DNA from: JBGSOV01 sp041738935
Lineage (GTDB): Bacteria > Patescibacteriota > Gracilibacteria > CAIRYL01 > GCA-016699755
NCBI GenBank assembly: GCA_041738935.1
Contig: JBGSOV010000002.1
Coordinates: 1-64,000, forward strand
Direction of reading: 5' to 3'
DNA length: 64,000 nt
Both the position numbers and the translations under genes were made by a program. Positions 22,554-32,252 of this stretch are shown piece by piece. The first letter of the stretch is position 1; each line of letters starts with the position of its first letter. The notes under the pieces are model-generated. The model was not told the DNA's origin, made no database searches, and saw nothing but the letters and a program-made list of their open reading frames with translations.

Positions 22554-24718
22554 TGGGAGAATCTGCAGAGATAAATGATCGGCTTTATGACGAGCTAGAC
22601 GCTGCCCAGTGGGAAGAAGGTGCCGATCCGAATATCGGACACGAGACCAAACTCGAAGTCAGAATTCCTCCATTCAAATCTGTAATGCATCCGCTGACGC
22701 AGGAACAAATTACAGAGAATCTTGCTGATGATCTCGCCGGTGCTTCACCCGAAGTGCTCGACACACTTGCCAATGTGGTTGCGAATATCAGAACCAAAAT
22801 CGTGGATGACCTAGTAGTCAAACAAGCAGAAATCAAAAACATTGAAGACAGTAACAAAAATCCCGAAACGCGCTTACGACTCAAAGCATTAAAACAACAA
22901 TTGTCTCTGCAACAATATCGAGCCGCACTTGATGTTGAATATGCACGCGAAAAAGTGACGCAGTTTGAACAAGCGTGGAAGCAGCGCGAAACCAACCCCG
23001 AGCTTTTGCAGGGTTTGCTCCGCGAACCGACCTCTCGCTCCGATGTAGCAGTATTTGCCCTTCAGCAAACACTTGCCCAAAATCAAGATAATCCGCTCGT
23101 TAAAAAACTTTCACCCGCGACACAAACCGCCTTGATGCCGAGCGAAATTCGTAATCTGCTTCAAAACCCGACTTCAGCTGCGATGATTACCGATGTCGAT
23201 GCGCATGGTGAAAACGGCGCACAACTCAAAAAATTTGCCGAAAACTTTTTGGGCACTGCCGGAAAAACTGGGCAACTCGATGCCACTTTGCAGCAAGTCG
23301 CCGAACTGCAAAAAACGACTAATTTTTCTGAGCGTGATCGTCTTACTTTGCAAGGTCAACTTTTGGCGACCACCGGCTTGGCAGCGATAGTCCTCAAAAT
23401 TGACGAAAAACCTTTTGTTCAAAAAATCCTGGAAGCACTGCAACCAAAAGTTGTTGCCGATGCCAAAGCTATGGAAGCGCAAAAAGAACGAGTTTTTGAC
23501 GTTGCTGCAAAGCAAACCAACGAAATGGAATTGCCGCCCGAACTTCGCGCGATGGTGACAGATCTCAAGCTAAGAATCATGCGCGGTGGTACGAAAGACC
23601 CCAAAATAAATTTCCTCGGAAAATTTGTTAAGGCGCATGGTGAAACAGAAAAACCAGAAGAAATCAAAGCTGCGTGGGAAATCACCCAAAATCTGCTTCT
23701 CGATGGGAAAGATATTCCTTCTGCGCCATCCAGACTATTGAAAGAAGCGGCAGGATGGAACAAGCAAAAAGATTGGAAACGCAGTTCGGATCAAAATGCA
23801 TTGTTGCAAAATGGTCAGCTCCAGCGAATCGCTCAATACGAGCTTGCTGTCGAAGCCGAAAGATATCTCAAAACCAATCCACATGCGGACACAGAAAAAC
23901 TGAGCAAAGAACATACTCCCGTCGGCTATACGACTATTGATCAGGTGAAACAACTAAAACCAGAAGATCTCAAACACGAAGGCAAACTGATGAGTAGAAT
24001 TTTTTCGGCAGAAGGACTTGCTTCGATTACTGCGATGGCGCTTGGCGGCTCGATGTTGGCGCTTAATGTGCTTGCGTCTGTGCAAAGTGGCGAATGGGAC
24101 AATCCCTATATCGCGGCAGGATTAGGGCTGGCATATGCTGGTAAAAAAGGTCTCGATAGTAATTTGCTCGACACTTTGGTGCATCCCGAAAATAAAGAAA
24201 AAAATGCCCTCGATTCGGTCAGATTTACGCGGCTCAGTTTTTTGATTGATGTGTATTCGAATCCGCAAGAACGTGCATTGCTCAAAAAAATAGACTTTTC
24301 ACGCAGTGGAGCAATGGCATTCCGCGCACTGCAAAAAGGCGAAAGCAAAGGACAATCCACTTTGGCAAAAGAAAAAAACGCCGCGCGCAAAGCTGGTACC
24401 GAATACACTGGACCAGAACCGCTCAAGAATGAACAAGGATTATTTGGCGCGCCCAAGCTGCAAATTTCTCCAACAGAAATTGCCGGGCAACCGGATCAAA
24501 AAAATAACGAAACTGATTTTTCCACTCTTTTGCTCAGCGAATTTCAAGAGAAACCCGATGTGGTCAAAGCCGGAGTATCTGATAATCCCGAATCAAATTA
24601 TCATCGCTATAAAGCAATCGAATTTTTATATGACAAAAACATCCCAAACGCCAACCTCGACAAGCTTTTCGTTTATGCAGAAAAATTGCAGCAGCTTCCT
24701 AAGGGCACGCCTCGTTAA
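22553..24718 (+). CDS. Large helical protein of unknown function in TrbL-like operon
   Basis: 721 residues, starting in a TAATG overlap with the previous gene. Mostly charged and helix-forming (for example VKQAEIKNIEDSNKNPETRLRL and EYAREKVTQFEQAWKQRE), with one central hydrophobic stretch at about 485-505 (LASITAMALGGSMLALNVLAS) that may cross or dip into the membrane. No nucleotide-binding or protease motif is visible. Its position with a TrbL/VirB6-like channel protein suggests a structural or substrate-related role in the same envelope complex, but this is inference only. Confidence 0.75.
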   Translation: MGESAEINDRLYDELDAAQWEEGADPNIGHETKLEVRIPPFKSVMHPLTQEQITENLADDLAGASPEVLDTLANVVANIRTKIVDDLVVKQAEIKNIEDSNKNPETRLRLKALKQQLSLQQYRAALDVEYAREKVTQFEQAWKQRETNPELLQGLLREPTSRSDVAVFALQQTLAQNQDNPLVKKLSPATQTALMPSEIRNLLQNPTSAAMITDVDAHGENGAQLKKFAENFLGTAGKTGQLDATLQQVAELQKTTNFSERDRLTLQGQLLATTGLAAIVLKIDEKPFVQKILEALQPKVVADAKAMEAQKERVFDVAAKQTNEMELPPELRAMVTDLKLRIMRGGTKDPKINFLGKFVKAHGETEKPEEIKAAWEITQNLLLDGKDIPSAPSRLLKEAAGWNKQKDWKRSSDQNALLQNGQLQRIAQYELAVEAERYLKTNPHADTEKLSKEHTPVGYTTIDQVKQLKPEDLKHEGKLMSRIFSAEGLASITAMALGGSMLALNVLASVQSGEWDNPYIAAGLGLAYAGKKGLDSNLLDTLVHPENKEKNALDSVRFTRLSFLIDVYSNPQERALLKKIDFSRSGAMAFRALQKGESKGQSTLAKEKNAARKAGTEYTGPEPLKNEQGLFGAPKLQISPTEIAGQPDQKNNETDFSTLLLSEFQEKPDVVKAGVSDNPESNYHRYKAIEFLYDKNIPNANLDKLFVYAEKLQQLPKGTPR

Positions 24719-24724
24719 ACCAAT

Positions 24725-25570
24725 ATGAATCCAGAACAAGCATTTTCGGCGGAAACTTCTTTCCAAAATATTGCTGAATTGTGGCAAACCGAAATCAGCA
24801 AATCGATTTCGGTCACAGAAACTCTCGATCCACAAGGACTCAAAATGATGGGACTGATGGCAGCAGGGATTTCTGGTTCTGCACCGCATAAGCTGGATGC
24901 CCAAATCAAAACGCAAATTATCGCCGATGCCAAACAGTCATTTGCCGACATGCAATTTGTAGCAGCGGACGAGGGGCGTATTGCGAATAAAGGGGAATAC
25001 TTTTTGACTGGAACAAACACTGGCAGCTCGGTCTATCAACAAAGGGCTCAAGCCGCCGCCGCTCAGATTGCCATTAATAATACTTTGCTCACTGCATATC
25101 GCCAAGGCAATGATTTGACGCGCACCAGCCTGCTCAAAGAATATTCGCAGATTTCGTTCAGTAGACCAAATGAAAAAATACAAGCAACTGCTTTGGCAAT
25201 GGCATACCTTCTTGCTTTACAAAGCGAATTTCCCGCTGCGACCGAGAGCACAATTGGTCGCCAAGAGCGCCAAGAGTTTGAAAAAACTACTACCAAACCC
25301 GAACTTCCCAAGGCGATGCAAGTGTACAATGACACACGTGAAGCAGGCGAACAGCACCAAATGATGGTGCAAGAAGCGATGCAAAGGCGCGATGCCGAAA
25401 TGAATGCCGCGTATCAAGAATGGCAAAAGCAAAAACAAGCCGAACGTCGGCAACAAGTTGTTGCGCAAAATGCCGATTTGACCAAAGGCGGAAAGCAAGC
25501 TGGAAAAATTCTTGGGTGGGCGATGGGTGGCGCAGGTGCTGCTCTTGCTGCGCTTACTATCGCTACATAA
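24725..25570 (+). CDS. Helical protein with C-terminal membrane anchor, TrbL-like operon
   Basis: 281 residues, six bases after the previous stop. Alanine- and glutamine-rich helical body (YQQRAQAAAAQIAINNTLL, QEAMQRRDAEMNAAYQEW) ends in a basic segment (KQKQAERRQQVVAQNADLTKGGKQAG) and one C-terminal hydrophobic helix (KILGWAMGGAGAALAALTIAT), giving a tail-anchored topology. No known family recognised. Co-transcription with its neighbours is clear from the spacing. Confidence 0.72.
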   Translation: MNPEQAFSAETSFQNIAELWQTEISKSISVTETLDPQGLKMMGLMAAGISGSAPHKLDAQIKTQIIADAKQSFADMQFVAADEGRIANKGEYFLTGTNTGSSVYQQRAQAAAAQIAINNTLLTAYRQGNDLTRTSLLKEYSQISFSRPNEKIQATALAMAYLLALQSEFPAATESTIGRQERQEFEKTTTKPELPKAMQVYNDTREAGEQHQMMVQEAMQRRDAEMNAAYQEWQKQKQAERRQQVVAQNADLTKGGKQAGKILGWAMGGAGAALAALTIAT

Positions 25571-25594
25571 TCAGTTCTTTTTCTCGTGTTTTTC

Positions 25595-25603
25595 TGCTAC
25601 AAT
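25595..25603 (+). promoter_or_regulatory. Extended -10 promoter giving a possibly leaderless TrbL-like mRNA
   Basis: TGC-TACAAT (25,595-25,603) lies six bases before the ATG at 25,610, so transcription would start at or next to the start codon. A weak -35 (TTCTTT, 25,575-25,580) is 17 bp upstream. Confidence 0.5.
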
Positions 25604-25609
25604 ACTTAG

Positions 25610-27826
25610 ATGCATATTCAGACTCAACAATCGGCAAAAATCAATTCTCAAGCACGCCCAAGTTGGCGAGTCAATCTGCGTGCACGCTTGTGTGCGAGCA
25701 TGCTGCTATTAGCGTTTGTTTTTGCTGCTTTTGGGCCTACGCTGATGGCAGTGTCAGAGGGGGAGTGGGCGACTACGACAATCGCAGCTGAAGGAGAAGG
25801 CTGCCGATTAGGGTTTGGTGATACTGGCAAAGATATCATTGGAGTTGTTCAAGCAGATGGCAGTTGTAAGCCAAAAGCAAATATCGATGAGCCATCAGAA
25901 ATCGCCAAAACTTTTTCACAATTGGCGATTTTTGTCAGCGGTATTTTGGTTGCAGTGGTGTCGTTTCAATCGATTATCATTGGCGAGTTGATGGGCAACG
26001 AACTTATCATGGGAAATGCTTGGAAATCAGACACGGATACCCTTGATATTCAAGTGTTACTGCAAAGTTTTTGGCGAATTATCCGCGATTTAGTGAATTA
26101 TGCTTTTATTATCGTTCTCTTGGTGATTGCTTTTATGACGGTCATCACTGCTGGTGGTGGTGTAATGGGTGCGGGAGACGGTTTTAAAGTTGGGCAAGTT
26201 TTGCCCAAATTCGTTGTCGCAGTGGTACTCGTTAATTTTACTTGGTTTGGCGCTCGCGTGGTGCTCGATGCCGCCAATATCGCGGCGCATGTTGTGTATG
26301 GGATTCCGGCTTCGATGACGTCATATCTCCCCGCTTTTAATGACACCCTAACAAATTGTACGGCGTGGGATTACAAAGATCCTGCAGACCCTTTAGGAAT
26401 TAGAAAAAACACACCTTGTATTTATCGACCAACCGAAATTAAGTTTGATAAATCAACTTTTGATGCAGACGCTCCACCTGATCATCACAAATTTAAAAAC
26501 GAGCATGCCGTTGTTATCTTTGAAAACACCCCAATTAAATGGGAGAACATCGACCAAAGCACCATCGCTTCTATTTTTGCCTTCGGTATTTTTAACGTCT
26601 CGCAGATTCCGATGGCAATCGGGACGGCAAGAAGCCTGAGCGACCTTACTATCAATGGCATTGCCGCCTTTATGGTGATGGTAATTTTGATTGTGGTTTT
26701 TACAGCGATGGCGCTCGTTTTGCTCGAACGCTTGGTGATGCTGTGGCTTCATATTGTACTCGCACCATTGGGAGTGCTATTTTGGGTGTTGAGTAGCGCT
26801 TTTGGCACTGGGGCACCAGGTGAGCAGTTGAGCTTGGGTAAATTTATTAGTTATGCTTTTTTGCCGGCGGCGATGGGGGTTCCTCTCGTATTGGGACTAA
26901 TGATGGTGATTGTCGGTGGTCAAATGGAACTTGTTGATGATAGCAAAGTTATAATCAGCGGCATTGATACTTTTACTGGTTTTAAAGGTATTCAAGATTT
27001 TCAACAATTATTGTGGTTTGTAATTGCACTTGCCGTGATGTGGCAAGCAATGTCAGTCGGAGAAAAAATGACCAGCATTACCAATGGCATAATCGGCGGC
27101 ATGAAGAATCAAGTCGAAGGTTTTGGTAAATTTGTTGCTTCTACACCACTCTATGCGCAATGGTTGCCTGTCAAAACCGGTAGCAGTGATAAAGGATCGG
27201 TGATGAACTTTGCACATGGTTATCAGGGGTTAATGTCCGGACGAGATAGCAAATCTCGAGAGCGCGCGCGCGAATTGTTTGGCGGAGATTCTTCTAGTCC
27301 AGAACAACGCAAGATTATCGGTGGTGCTGATAAACGCCAAATCGAGCAGTTATTAGAAGCTCTTAATAGTGGAAAAGAAAAGTGGAGCGAAACAACTCTT
27401 GCAACACATTTGACAGGGCTCAAGCCAGATCAAGTGAAAGAGCTCATGAAGGGCAGTCAAGAAGACGTGGTCACACTCATGCTCGACCGCACTAACAGAA
27501 GTAAAACAGGAAATGAAAAAGCTCTTGGTAAAGACACTCCTCCATCTGCTCCACCTCCACCATCGACCAAGGTGGAGATCAATGCTGGTACTGGCGCGGC
27601 ACCAACCCCTTTCAATCTTAACGTCACAACTTCAGTTGGACAGTCACCCGAGCAACAAGCAGCGGCAGTGAAATCAGCAGTACTTGAAGCAAGAAGCAAG
27701 ATGCGAGACTTAAAAATAGACAAGGATGATCTCGAGAAGATGAAAGCTGCTGGAGCTATTGACACAGATTTGTCTAGCTTAGTAGGGTTGCTCGACAAGG
27801 AAGACTTTTGGAAGAAGACTCCATAA
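25610..27826 (+). CDS. TrbL/VirB6-like type IV secretion membrane protein
   Basis: 738 residues. Basic N-terminus and signal-like helix (LRARLCASMLLLAFVFAAFG), an extracytoplasmic segment with paired cysteines, then helices around FSQLAIFVSGILVAVVSFQ, LVNYAFIIVLLVIAFMTVI, VGQVLPKFVVAVVLVNFTWFG, AFMVMVILIVVFTAMALVLLERLVMLWLHIVLAPLGVLFWVL, AAMGVPLVLGLMMVIV and LLWFVIALAVMWQAMSVG. The helix pattern and the RLVMLWLHIVLAPLG motif resemble TrbL/VirB6 channel subunits found widely in CPR genomes. The soluble C-terminal 230 residues include a Pro-rich linker (PPSAPPPP) and a charged helical end. No VirB4 ATPase is in the window. Confidence 0.75.
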   Translation: MHIQTQQSAKINSQARPSWRVNLRARLCASMLLLAFVFAAFGPTLMAVSEGEWATTTIAAEGEGCRLGFGDTGKDIIGVVQADGSCKPKANIDEPSEIAKTFSQLAIFVSGILVAVVSFQSIIIGELMGNELIMGNAWKSDTDTLDIQVLLQSFWRIIRDLVNYAFIIVLLVIAFMTVITAGGGVMGAGDGFKVGQVLPKFVVAVVLVNFTWFGARVVLDAANIAAHVVYGIPASMTSYLPAFNDTLTNCTAWDYKDPADPLGIRKNTPCIYRPTEIKFDKSTFDADAPPDHHKFKNEHAVVIFENTPIKWENIDQSTIASIFAFGIFNVSQIPMAIGTARSLSDLTINGIAAFMVMVILIVVFTAMALVLLERLVMLWLHIVLAPLGVLFWVLSSAFGTGAPGEQLSLGKFISYAFLPAAMGVPLVLGLMMVIVGGQMELVDDSKVIISGIDTFTGFKGIQDFQQLLWFVIALAVMWQAMSVGEKMTSITNGIIGGMKNQVEGFGKFVASTPLYAQWLPVKTGSSDKGSVMNFAHGYQGLMSGRDSKSRERARELFGGDSSSPEQRKIIGGADKRQIEQLLEALNSGKEKWSETTLATHLTGLKPDQVKELMKGSQEDVVTLMLDRTNRSKTGNEKALGKDTPPSAPPPPSTKVEINAGTGAAPTPFNLNVTTSVGQSPEQQAAAVKSAVLEARSKMRDLKIDKDDLEKMKAAGAIDTDLSSLVGLLDKEDFWKKTP

Positions 27827-27941
27827 TATATATCTCGTTATTACTCAGATATACAATTTACTTCGCGTTGCACCAACCAAAAAATCATGAAACAATTGTC
27901 GCCGCTGCACGTTTGCCCCCTTTTCTTCCTTCTCATTTGCC

Positions 27942-29870
27942 ATGCCTCCTGCCAATCAAAAATCACCGCAAAACCGCAAAATGCCCAAGCGTCCTTCGCC
28001 ATGGTTTATTTTTATCATCATCATTCTCGTCTTTATGGTACTGTCGAGCATTTTTGTGCCGGCTTCCGAAAATCGTACCGAAGAGCCGATTTCGATCACT
28101 GCTTTTTTGAACAAGTTTAAAGCCGGCGATTATGAGCTCGTCCAAATCAAGGGCGAAGATTTGATTGGTACGCCAACTGGCGCCAAAGATAAGGTTGATG
28201 TGACAAAGCGTTTGCAAGCCGATTCGCTTGCGGATATGGGACTCAACAGTCCACCAGAGGGAACACAAGTTGAGATTGTCAGTCTCGAAAGCCAACGCTT
28301 TTGGGCAAGTCTCGCTGGTGATATTTTGCCATTCATTGTTATCCTCGGAATCATTGTTTTTCTCATGACGCGCATGAGCAAAGGCGCTAATGGACCATTT
28401 TCGTTTGGCAAATCAAAAGAAAAACTGTTTGATCGTCGTCGTCGCAAAACCAAATTCGAAGACGTCGCTGGCGCGCACGAAGCCAAAGAGGAGCTTGTCG
28501 AAATCGTCGATTTTTTGAAGAATCCCAAAAAATATACCAAAATGGGCGCCAAGATTCCGCGCGGCGTTTTGCTTGTTGGTCCTCCAGGAACTGGAAAAAC
28601 CTTGTTAGCAAGAGCAATCGCGGGCGAAGCTGATGTACCATTTATGTCGATTTCTGGTTCGGAATTTGTCGAAATGTTTGTTGGTGTTGGCGCCAGTCGT
28701 GTGCGTGACTTGTTTGAAAAAGCCAAAAAAAATGCCCCCGCAATTATCTTCATCGACGAAATCGATGCCGTGGGACGCCAACGCGGCGGCTCGGGTTTTA
28801 GCGGTGGTCACGACGAACGCGAACAAACGCTTAATCAGATTTTAACCGAAATGGATGGTTTTGAAAAAGACAACAATGTGATTGTTATAGCAGCGACCAA
28901 TCGTCCCGACGTGCTTGACAAAGCCTTACTGCGACCAGGGCGCTTTGACAGACGCATCGTGATTGAAAAACCCGATATCAAAGCCCGCGAAGAAATTCTC
29001 GCCGTTCACTCGCGTGAAAAACCACTCGCGAAGGATATTGATTTTAATCAAATTGCACGTATTACGGTTGGCTTTTCAGGCGCCGATCTCGAAAACCTAA
29101 TGAACGAAGCTGCTATTTTGACAGCACGCGAAAATCGTTCGCTCATCACACAAGATGATTTGAGCAAATCCGTTGAAAAAGTTTCACTCGGGCCAGAACG
29201 CAAAAGCATGGTAATGAGAAAAGAGCAGAAGCAAAAAACTGCCTATCACGAAGCTGGTCACGCGATTATGGCGTATGTTTTACCGCACGCCGATCCGGTA
29301 CACAAAGTTACCATCGTTTCACGCGGAATGGCGCTCGGGGTCACATGGATGATGCCGGAAGAAGATGTTTATTCCAAATCCAAATCCAAGTTTCTCGACG
29401 AAATCTGTGTCGCTTTGGGCGGATTTGCAGCAGAAGTCGTTATCTTCGGCGAAAACGAAACAGGCGTGAGTAACGACCTCAGGCAAGCGACTTTTCTCGC
29501 GCGCTCGATGGCTACTCGCTATGGAATGAGCGATTTGGGACCAGTAAGTTACGCCGATGCCGAAGATCACGCTGGATTCGAATATATGGGGCTCAAGGGC
29601 GTGTCCGAAGAATATGCGACGCGCATCGACGCTTTCGTCCAAAAGACGATGCAAGAGTGTCTCCAAAAATCAATCGAAGTCGTCACACTCAATCGCGATA
29701 TCTTAGAAGCTATCGTCGCTGAATTAATGAAAAAAGAGACGATCGACAAAAAAGAATTCGAAGCATTTTTCAAAGAACCAAAAGCTACAGCTGAGAAAAA
29801 AGTCCTTCCTGCTACGAAAAAACCAGCGCCAAAGAAAACCCCTACCAAGAAGAAAAATGAAGAAGAGTAG
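27942..29870 (+). CDS. ftsH: ATP-dependent zinc metalloprotease FtsH
   Basis: 642 residues. Membrane-anchored AAA+ protease for quality control of membrane and short-lived proteins. Two transmembrane helices (about 21-40 and 128-143) flank a periplasmic domain; Walker A GPPGTGKT (213-220), Walker B IIFIDEIDAVG, the second region of homology with RPGRFDR, and the zinc motif HEAGH (436-440) are all intact. The C-terminus is a Lys-rich tail (KKPAPKKTPTKKKNEEE). It follows the TrbL-like gene by 115 bases; an AT-rich gap may hold its own promoter. A terminator follows. Confidence 0.97.
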   Translation: MPPANQKSPQNRKMPKRPSPWFIFIIIILVFMVLSSIFVPASENRTEEPISITAFLNKFKAGDYELVQIKGEDLIGTPTGAKDKVDVTKRLQADSLADMGLNSPPEGTQVEIVSLESQRFWASLAGDILPFIVILGIIVFLMTRMSKGANGPFSFGKSKEKLFDRRRRKTKFEDVAGAHEAKEELVEIVDFLKNPKKYTKMGAKIPRGVLLVGPPGTGKTLLARAIAGEADVPFMSISGSEFVEMFVGVGASRVRDLFEKAKKNAPAIIFIDEIDAVGRQRGGSGFSGGHDEREQTLNQILTEMDGFEKDNNVIVIAATNRPDVLDKALLRPGRFDRRIVIEKPDIKAREEILAVHSREKPLAKDIDFNQIARITVGFSGADLENLMNEAAILTARENRSLITQDDLSKSVEKVSLGPERKSMVMRKEQKQKTAYHEAGHAIMAYVLPHADPVHKVTIVSRGMALGVTWMMPEEDVYSKSKSKFLDEICVALGGFAAEVVIFGENETGVSNDLRQATFLARSMATRYGMSDLGPVSYADAEDHAGFEYMGLKGVSEEYATRIDAFVQKTMQECLQKSIEVVTLNRDILEAIVAELMKKETIDKKEFEAFFKEPKATAEKKVLPATKKPAPKKTPTKKKNEEE

Positions 29871-29891
29871 GTATTAATACGATTACCATAA

Positions 29892-29921
29892 AAAAAGAGT
29901 TGCAGAAATGTAGCTCTTTTT
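29892..29921. terminator. Bidirectional terminator after ftsH
   Basis: AAAAAGAG-TTGCAGAAATGTAG-CTCTTTTT: 8-bp stem with A/T runs, between ftsH (+) and the converging gene at 29,923 (-). Confidence 0.8.
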
Positions 29922-29922
29922 A

Positions 29923-30540
29923 TTATTCAGTAAAATTAAATGCTTGCTCAAGATTGTGAACAACTTCATTTGCATGTTCGATTCCTTTTGCTGGATTTGC
30001 CAACGAAACCGAAACACACGGTAATTCATCAACAAAAGTAAGGTTTGGTGTTTCTGGAATATCAAAATCGGTTAGTATCGTACGCACATTAGTTGGATTA
30101 TTCGTCCAAATTTTTATATATTTAAAAGTCTCGACTAGCACTTCATTAAATCCCTTATCATTTTGAGAAGCTATTCCAAAAGCCAAATACCCATCTCCAA
30201 CTAATGAATATTGATATTCTGCAAGAATTCTTTGTATTTTTTCTTTTTTTACAATAGGAGAAAATTTATATTCCTCATCCTTTAGCCCATAAATACAATA
30301 TGTATTTTTTTCTATGATAGAATCGGCTAGCTTCCAGAAAAAATTCCAAAGTTTGTCGTTGTCTATATTCACTTCATAATAATGTGTAAATTCAAAAACG
30401 TCATTCCTAACTAATTTTTCGTAAAACCCTTCACATAGGCTTGCAGATTCTATTTTGATATCTCTGCAATTTTTCAAATTATTCCCGAGAGGAATTTCTG
30501 ATGCCATTGCAATTCTTACGCCTTGGGCGAGTCTTAACAT
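29923..30540 (-). CDS. Hypothetical soluble protein, AT-rich orphan
   Basis: 205 residues, beginning MLRLAQGVRIAMASEIPLGN; an internal Met at residue 12 is an alternative start. No signal peptide or membrane helix. Motif-like stretches include FEFTHYYEVNIDNDKLWNFFWKLADSII, YSLVGDGYLAFGIASQND and VRTILTDFDIPETPNLTFVDELPCVSVSL, which suggest an alpha/beta fold, but I recognise no family. AT-rich codon use differs from ftsH, consistent with an accessory gene. Confidence 0.6.
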   Translation of the reverse strand: MLRLAQGVRIAMASEIPLGNNLKNCRDIKIESASLCEGFYEKLVRNDVFEFTHYYEVNIDNDKLWNFFWKLADSIIEKNTYCIYGLKDEEYKFSPIVKKEKIQRILAEYQYSLVGDGYLAFGIASQNDKGFNEVLVETFKYIKIWTNNPTNVRTILTDFDIPETPNLTFVDELPCVSVSLANPAKGIEHANEVVHNLEQAFNFTE

Positions 30541-30595
30541 TTGCGCACAAAAAATTTACTTAAAAGAATTTATATCTTTCGATAAAAATGAGGCA

Positions 30596-31123
30596 TCAGA
30601 ACGCTGGTGGTGGCGGAGGTGGTGGTGGAATTTCGTCTTTTACGCATGCTCCATCTTTACAGACATCTGCGCCACAATCTTTTGACAGATTTCCTCGCGC
30701 ACCACAACTATCAAACCAATAAATATCATCGTTATAACAGCCCTGAGAAGCATTTGCAGTACAGAATGGCGATGGCGTTGGCGGAAGAATCGTCGCGGTG
30801 GCGGTCGGTGAAGGTGTTGGAGTAGGCGTTGGAAGAGGTGATGGAGTCGGAGTCGGGCAATTCTGCAAACTGATGCCGATCAAACCAGCTGCGGCATTGC
30901 GAAAGCTATTCCACTCGGCGACAGTTTTGGTAGGAATAAAATAATTTTTACTACTCGTATTTACGACTACCTGACAGGTTCCGTGAGCATTAATATTCTG
31001 GTTTCCGTTTGAATTGACTTGATAACCATCATTGATCGCATTGATTGCGAATGCACCTACAGGAACAACGAGGAAGGCGCCAACCAGAAGGAGCCGTAGT
31101 GATTTTTTATTTGACTTTCGCAT
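30596..31123 (-). CDS. Secreted Pro/Thr-rich surface protein
   Basis: 175 residues. Signal peptide (MRKSNKKSLRLLLVGAFLVVPVGAFA), a globular part with NGNQNINAHGTCQVVV and TVAEWNSFRNAAAGL, then a Pro-Thr-Ser linker (PTPTPSPLPTPTPTPSP), a cysteine-rich module (FCTANASQGCYNDDIYWFDSCGARGNLSKDCGADVCKDGACV) and a polyproline end. The Cys module resembles small disulfide-bonded modules of bacterial surface proteins. Its ATG overlaps the stop of the S74 gene by one base (TAATG), so the two are translationally coupled and probably act on the cell surface together. Confidence 0.72.
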   Translation of the reverse strand: MRKSNKKSLRLLLVGAFLVVPVGAFAINAINDGYQVNSNGNQNINAHGTCQVVVNTSSKNYFIPTKTVAEWNSFRNAAAGLIGISLQNCPTPTPSPLPTPTPTPSPTATATILPPTPSPFCTANASQGCYNDDIYWFDSCGARGNLSKDCGADVCKDGACVKDEIPPPPPPPPAF

Positions 31124-32199
31124 TACTGAGCAGAGAGAGCTTTGACCTCAGCCTTGAGCTGGTTGATTTCATTTTGTTGGTCTTTGATGGCTTCAATAAG
31201 TGGCGCAATCAAATCCGAATAAGCTACTGATTTGAGCCCGGTCGTTGCGTCAGTTGAAACAGCTTCTGGAAAAACTGTTTCAATCTCTTGAGCAATTACT
31301 CCCAAACTTGGCTTTCCATCTGACTTCCAGTTGAATGAAACACCGCGAATTGCTTGCAATTTTTCGACAGCATTCGTGACCGTTGTAATATTTGTTTTGA
31401 GATTGGCGTCAGATGAGTACAAAAACTCGGTCGCACGCACGGTGCCACTCACATCAAGCTTGGCTGTGGGATTAGCTGTACCGATACCGACATTGCCGGA
31501 CGCATAATTGATATTAACGCCGTTTTGTTGCCAAATCGCCGCACCACTTTGATCAGTTGCACAGCTAAATGCTGAACCATTCCAAATCAATTTTTGTGAA
31601 GTCGCGTTACAGGTTGGCGAGCTGACGGCAATCATACCACTATCAACAATTGGTCCACCGGTAAGTCCTGCACCAGTTGTGATATTACTTACTGTGCCAC
31701 CTGCTTTCCCACTGTTGTCGCTGCCGCAAACCCAATTGGTTCCATCAAATTTGAGCACTTGACCGCTCACACATCCGGTAACAGTCAAGCCAATTCCGCG
31801 ATTACCATCAACGCGCAGCCCGCCGCCAGGAATCACTCCTACGATTGCGCCAAGATTTTGTTGTGGAATACAATTGGTTCCATCGCTATTACAATATTCT
31901 GTTGCGCCGATCTTGCCATTAATGTCGACCTTGAGTCCTGCAGCAATGGGATTACTGCCAATTCCAATCCCGCCCGAAGTATTCAAAAAAATATCATTTC
32001 CAGGTGCTACCGAATTGCCAGAGCGTTCCCAACTACTGCTGTGGTGCGCGATGGTGTTCCAATCGTCGGCGTAGAGAGGCTGTAACGGGGTCTTCTGAAT
32101 CGGCGCCCAAGCGGCATACGTTGCTCCAATACCAATGGCAAAGACAAAGCCTAAAAGCAAGAATCCGGAACGCGAGAGTAAGGGGCGAAAAAATTTCAT
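31123..32199 (-). CDS. Surface protein with C-terminal peptidase S74 (tail-fibre chaperone) domain
   Basis: 358 residues. Signal peptide (FLLLGFVFAIGIGATYAAW), a fibre-like middle part with repeated NVGIGT/GGIGIGS motifs (NTSGGIGIGSNPIAAGLKVDING, NYASGNVGIGTANPTAKLDVSG), and a C-terminal intramolecular chaperone: SSDANLKTNITTV, AVEKLQAIRGVSFNWK, SLGVIAQEIETVFPEAV, VAYSDLIAPLIEAIKDQQ. In S74 proteins this domain drives trimerisation of a fibre and then cleaves itself off at the serine (SSDANLK). A chromosomal copy with a signal peptide points to a trimeric surface fibre rather than a prophage. A near-consensus promoter precedes it. Confidence 0.85.
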   Translation of the reverse strand: MKFFRPLLSRSGFLLLGFVFAIGIGATYAAWAPIQKTPLQPLYADDWNTIAHHSSSWERSGNSVAPGNDIFLNTSGGIGIGSNPIAAGLKVDINGKIGATEYCNSDGTNCIPQQNLGAIVGVIPGGGLRVDGNRGIGLTVTGCVSGQVLKFDGTNWVCGSDNSGKAGGTVSNITTGAGLTGGPIVDSGMIAVSSPTCNATSQKLIWNGSAFSCATDQSGAAIWQQNGVNINYASGNVGIGTANPTAKLDVSGTVRATEFLYSSDANLKTNITTVTNAVEKLQAIRGVSFNWKSDGKPSLGVIAQEIETVFPEAVSTDATTGLKSVAYSDLIAPLIEAIKDQQNEINQLKAEVKALSAQ

Positions 32200-32222
32200 A
32201 GCGAAATACGAAAGACATCTCT

Positions 32223-32252
32223 TTTATACCATTTTTTTGGGCTTTTTGTCAA
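32223..32252 (-). promoter_or_regulatory. Predicted strong promoter of the S74 operon
   Basis: Minus strand: -35 TTGACA (32,247-32,252), 18-bp spacer, -10 TATAAA (32,223-32,228), 24 bases before the ATG. The best sigma-70-like promoter in the window. The rest of 32,253-32,497 shows no supported gene. Confidence 0.75.
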
